A stretch of 64,000 bases of DNA from Paenibacillus glycinis. GTDB lineage: Bacteria; Bacillota; Bacilli; Paenibacillales; Paenibacillaceae. The stretch spans positions 310,001 through 374,000 of the forward strand of contig NZ_JAAAMV010000002.1 in the NCBI RefSeq assembly GCF_009909185.1, written 5' to 3'. The position numbers were made by a program, and so were the translations under genes. The notes below the pieces were generated by a model that ran no database searches, had not been told where the DNA came from, and worked only from the letters and a program-made list of their open reading frames with translations. Shown here one piece after another: positions 63,722 to 64,000 of this stretch. The stretch's first letter is position 1; every line of letters starts with the position of its first letter.

Positions 63722-64000
63722 TCACAAGATGCGCTCGCCGAACGCGGAACCGATCAATTCCACGGCCGCCACGGCCGTCTTGTTATGCTGATCCAGCATC
63801 GGATTGACTTCCACGAATTCGGCGGACACGAGCAGATTGCGCTCGAACAGCAGCTCCATGGCAAAATGGCTCTCCCGGTACGACATCCCGCCCGAGACCG
63901 GCGTGCCGACGCCCGGCGCGTCCCACGGGTCCATGCCGTCGAGGTCCAGGCTCAGGTGGACGCCGTCGGTGTCCTTGGACACGATATCCATCGCCTCTTC
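63722..64000 (-). CDS. rocF: Arginase (5' part outside window)
   Basis: Only the last 92 residues are visible. They contain the intact metal motif [20 protein letters not shown] with both Asp ligands and the substrate-binding Glu in FVEVNPMLD. This identifies a normal arginase, hydrolysing arginine to ornithine and urea. It is upstream of rocD in the same direction, 46 nt apart. The N-terminal motifs GGDHS and DAHxD lie outside the window. Confidence 0.9.
   Translation of the reverse strand, partial: EEAMDIVSKDTDGVHLSLDLDGMDPWDAPGVGTPVSGGMSYRESHFAMELLFERNLLVSAEFVEVNPMLDQHNKTAVAAVELIGSAFGERIL

Overview
The window looks like chromosomal DNA from a high-GC, endospore-forming member of the Paenibacillaceae (Paenibacillus or Cohnella type). 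The reasons are a GerA/GerB/GerC germinant-receptor operon, strong AGGAGG-type ribosome binding sites with frequent GTG and TTG starts, a Bacillus-style proline/arginine (put/roc) catabolic block, a YesM/YesN-type two-component pair behind a sugar ABC transporter, and a CcpA cre box. I saw no rRNA, tRNA, insertion sequence, prophage or CRISPR array.

Layout. 1-6.8 kb (mostly minus): a truncated ABC-F ATPase, a DUF2935 protein, the gerABC-type operon with 4-nt overlaps, and a threonine-aldolase-family enzyme. 7.0-19.1 kb: a mosaic of single genes: a small membrane protein, thymidine kinase, a DHA2 drug-efflux MFS, an SDR, a small acidic protein, DUF1697, an EamA exporter behind a purine-riboswitch leader, an SH3/glucosaminidase wall enzyme, DUF2203, a Gfo/Idh/MocA dehydrogenase, Cu/Zn superoxide dismutase, a DUF985 cupin, an NlpC/P60 hydrolase and a methyltransferase. 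19.2-27.6 kb: a giant DUF11-repeat surface protein gene (about 19 domains) with a reading-frame break that leaves two ORFs overlapping at ATGA. 27.6-29.8 kb: a YcgR/YcgQ-type permease pair with a His-rich linker. 29.9-30.8 kb: a DEDDh exonuclease. 30.9-37.4 kb (minus): a sugar ABC transporter (binding protein and two permeases) followed by a sensor kinase and response regulator, under a promoter overlapped by a cre site. 37.7-43.0 kb: a small hydrolase, a LURP/tubby-like protein, an ABC-F protein with an attenuator-like leader, DUF3886, and a Ni/Co permease with a palindromic operator. 43.1-53.3 kb (minus): a 10-kb cluster with three sulfatase-fold enzymes, APS kinase, three Gfo/Idh/MocA dehydrogenases, a sugar-isomerase-like TIM barrel and an AraC regulator. 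53.6-64 kb: a small spore-like protein, an intergenic tandem repeat, then malic enzyme, glutamate dehydrogenase, P5C dehydrogenase and proline dehydrogenase, a divergent sigma-54-type regulator, and two arginase paralogues flanking ornithine aminotransferase.

How they work together. The last block is a coherent route: arginine to ornithine (arginase) to glutamate semialdehyde (RocD) to glutamate (RocA), with proline entering through proline dehydrogenase, glutamate to 2-oxoglutarate (GDH), and malate to pyruvate (malic enzyme). Two members of this route look degenerate. The arginase paralogue at 61474-62418 has lost several metal ligands, and the adjacent sigma-54-type activator has altered Walker B, arginine-finger and GAFTGA residues. 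The other notable signals are the guanine-class riboswitch with an apparent ON architecture upstream of an exporter, the sulfatase/APS-kinase/dehydrogenase cluster, and the tandem-repeat DUF11 gene. All functional statements rest on reading motifs by eye; no database search was run.
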